Shown here piece after piece: positions 13,113-14,297 of a DNA stretch of 14,297 nucleotides (its first letter is position 1; each line of letters opens with the position of its first letter). The stretch lies in the NCBI GenBank assembly GCA_030601605.1, contig JAUVTI010000035.1:1-14297 (forward strand), given 5' to 3'. A model generated the notes under the pieces. It did not search any database. It was not told where the DNA came from and saw nothing but the letters and a program-made list of their open reading frames with translations. Position numbers and translations under genes: made by a program. Origin of the DNA: Gemmatimonadales bacterium (lineage in GTDB: Bacteria; Gemmatimonadota; Gemmatimonadetes; Gemmatimonadales; GWC2-71-9).

Positions 13113-14297
13113 ATGTCGAGCTGCTCGAGGCTCTTGGGATTCGCGTGCGCGTTTCTTGTCTCGTTTCCGGGACCGCTCCTGGCCCAAGAGGGACAGAAGT
13201 ACCCGGAGTTTCGTTTCGACGGGCAGTTCCGGCTCCGCAGCGAGGCGGACGGCCGCACCGCAGGGGAGAACCCCGATTTCGCCACGCTCTCACGGATGCG
13301 GCTCGGGGTCAGGGCCACCCTGCTGGACTGGATGAGCGTCTATGCGATGCTGCAGGACGCGCGCGCGTGGGGCTCCGAGACGAACACCCTGCTCGACGCC
13401 AGCGCCGATTTCTTCGACCTGCACCAGGGCTACGTGGATCTCGGCAGCACGGACGCGTTCACGGCGCGGCTGGGCCGGCAGAAGATGTACGTGGCCGACG
13501 AGAGGCTGGTCGGTGCCGTCGAGTGGGTCAACACGGCGCGCCCGTTCGACGGGGCGCGTGGGTTCGGCAACGCCGGGGAGCTCACCTGGAGCGTGTGGGT
13601 GATGAACGTGGTGGAGCGGGACTCCCTGCTTCCGACCGGACTGCATCCGCAGGCCAACCAGGGCTTGTACGACGACGGCTGGCTGATCGGCGGGTTCGGA
13701 TCCCGCAAGTTCGGCGACGTGAACTCCGAGTTCACGTTCGTGTTCGACCGCAGGGCGGCGACTCCCGAGTCCTACACCGCCAACCTGCGGTTCCATGGTC
13801 GCAGCGGCATCGTCCTCTATGAGGCGGCCGGCGCGTACCAGTTCGGCCCCGACCGCAGCGCCTTCTTCGCGAGCGGCAAGGCGGGCGTGTCGTTCGGCAA
13901 GGGCACGATCGCGGCCCAGCTGGACTACCTCTCAGGCGACAGCGACCCCGCCGACACGGACACGAAGGCGTTCAACACCCTGTACGCCACGAACCACAAG
14001 TTCTACGGCTACATGGACTACTTCCTGTTCATCCCGCAGCAGCTCGATCAGGCGGGGCTGGTGGACGCCATGCTGCGGGGCTCCTTCAATACTTCAGCAA
14101 AGACGACGGTCCGACTGGACCTGCATCGCTTCGCGACCGCCAAGGAGCGGTCGGGACAGAAAGCGCTGGGAACGGAGCTGGACCTGACGGGCCAGTGGCG
14201 CATCGCACCGCCCGTCAGCCTGCGGCCCGGGTTCTCGATCTACGTGCCGGAGGATCTCTCCACGATTCTGCTCCCGGCCTTCGCGGCGGCTGACGGC
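13113..14297 (+). CDS. Outer-membrane beta-barrel porin, alginate-export type (3' end beyond the window)
   Basis: The frame is open from ATG 13113 to the last base, giving 395 codons without a stop. A signal peptide is clear (SSCSRLLGFACAFLVSFPGP, cut after LLA before QEGQKYPEF). The mature part is made of alternating hydrophobic and polar strands with turns rich in Asp, Gly and Arg, starting FRFDGQFRLRSEADGR, then RMRLGVRATLLDWMSVYAML, then LGRQKMYVADERLVGAVEW. The segment FNTLYATNHKFYGYMDYF is what I associate with the alginate-export (AlgE-like) domain family. Such barrels pass anions or polysaccharides, but members next to respiratory genes are common and the true substrate is unknown. 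It diverges from the Rieske-nap operon, sharing a 217-bp upstream region, so nitrate or nitrite passage is a fair guess from context. The C-terminal strands are missing. Confidence 0.83.
   Translation, partial: MSSCSRLLGFACAFLVSFPGPLLAQEGQKYPEFRFDGQFRLRSEADGRTAGENPDFATLSRMRLGVRATLLDWMSVYAMLQDARAWGSETNTLLDASADFFDLHQGYVDLGSTDAFTARLGRQKMYVADERLVGAVEWVNTARPFDGARGFGNAGELTWSVWVMNVVERDSLLPTGLHPQANQGLYDDGWLIGGFGSRKFGDVNSEFTFVFDRRAATPESYTANLRFHGRSGIVLYEAAGAYQFGPDRSAFFASGKAGVSFGKGTIAAQLDYLSGDSDPADTDTKAFNTLYATNHKFYGYMDYFLFIPQQLDQAGLVDAMLRGSFNTSAKTTVRLDLHRFATAKERSGQKALGTELDLTGQWRIAPPVSLRPGFSIYVPEDLSTILLPAFAAADG

Noticed and set aside
1..14297. Mobile element, CRISPR array, tRNA or rRNA
   Set aside because: No transposase, integrase, regular spaced repeats or RNA-gene sequence was seen on reading both strands.

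Overview
The window is GC-rich bacterial chromosome with tightly packed, mostly leftward genes. It has no rRNA, tRNA, CRISPR array, transposase or other mobile-element sign. The protein set is that of a two-membrane (Gram-negative type) bacterium: Tat-type signals on NapA and Rieske proteins, a multiheme periplasmic chain, a bactofilin, a glycine-zipper secreted protein and an outer-membrane beta-barrel. The style recalls Gemmatimonadota or a similar poorly cultured phylum, but this is an impression; no marker gene here fixes the taxonomy.

Layout. (1) 1-2871, minus strand: an asparaginase-II family amidohydrolase, the ribosome-associated GTPase Obg and the DNA-uptake protein DprA. Obg and DprA overlap by 4 nt; dprA runs off the left edge. 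(2) 3001-4716: a 58-aa coiled-coil protein (plus), then ornithine aminotransferase rocD (minus) preceded by a small membrane-anchored coiled-coil protein (minus). (3) 4828-6035, plus: a secreted glycine-zipper protein of unknown function and a bactofilin. (4) 6038-12895, minus: a six-gene respiratory operon read as Rieske protein, cytochrome b, octaheme HAO-like cytochrome c, NapA nitrate reductase, a tetraheme NapB-like cytochrome and an unrecognised cytoplasmic protein. Spacing runs from a 28-nt overlap to a 36-nt gap. (5) 13113 to the right edge, plus: the first 395 codons of an alginate-export-type porin, divergent from the operon, with a good sigma70-like promoter in the 217-bp intergenic region.

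The main interest is region 4. There is no napC, napD, napG, napH or nrfHA in the window. Instead a complete Rieske/cytochrome b pair (a quinol-oxidising bc-type complex) is built into one operon with a molybdenum nitrate reductase, a four-heme protein made by duplication of a NapB-like unit, and an octaheme protein of the hydroxylamine oxidoreductase family. The simplest reading is a bc-complex-driven periplasmic nitrate respiration chain in which nitrite made by NapA is handled by the octaheme enzyme, possibly to hydroxylamine or ammonium. This would couple quinol oxidation to energy conservation at the bc step, unlike NapC-dependent chains. The direction of the octaheme enzyme and the physical association of the parts are inferences.
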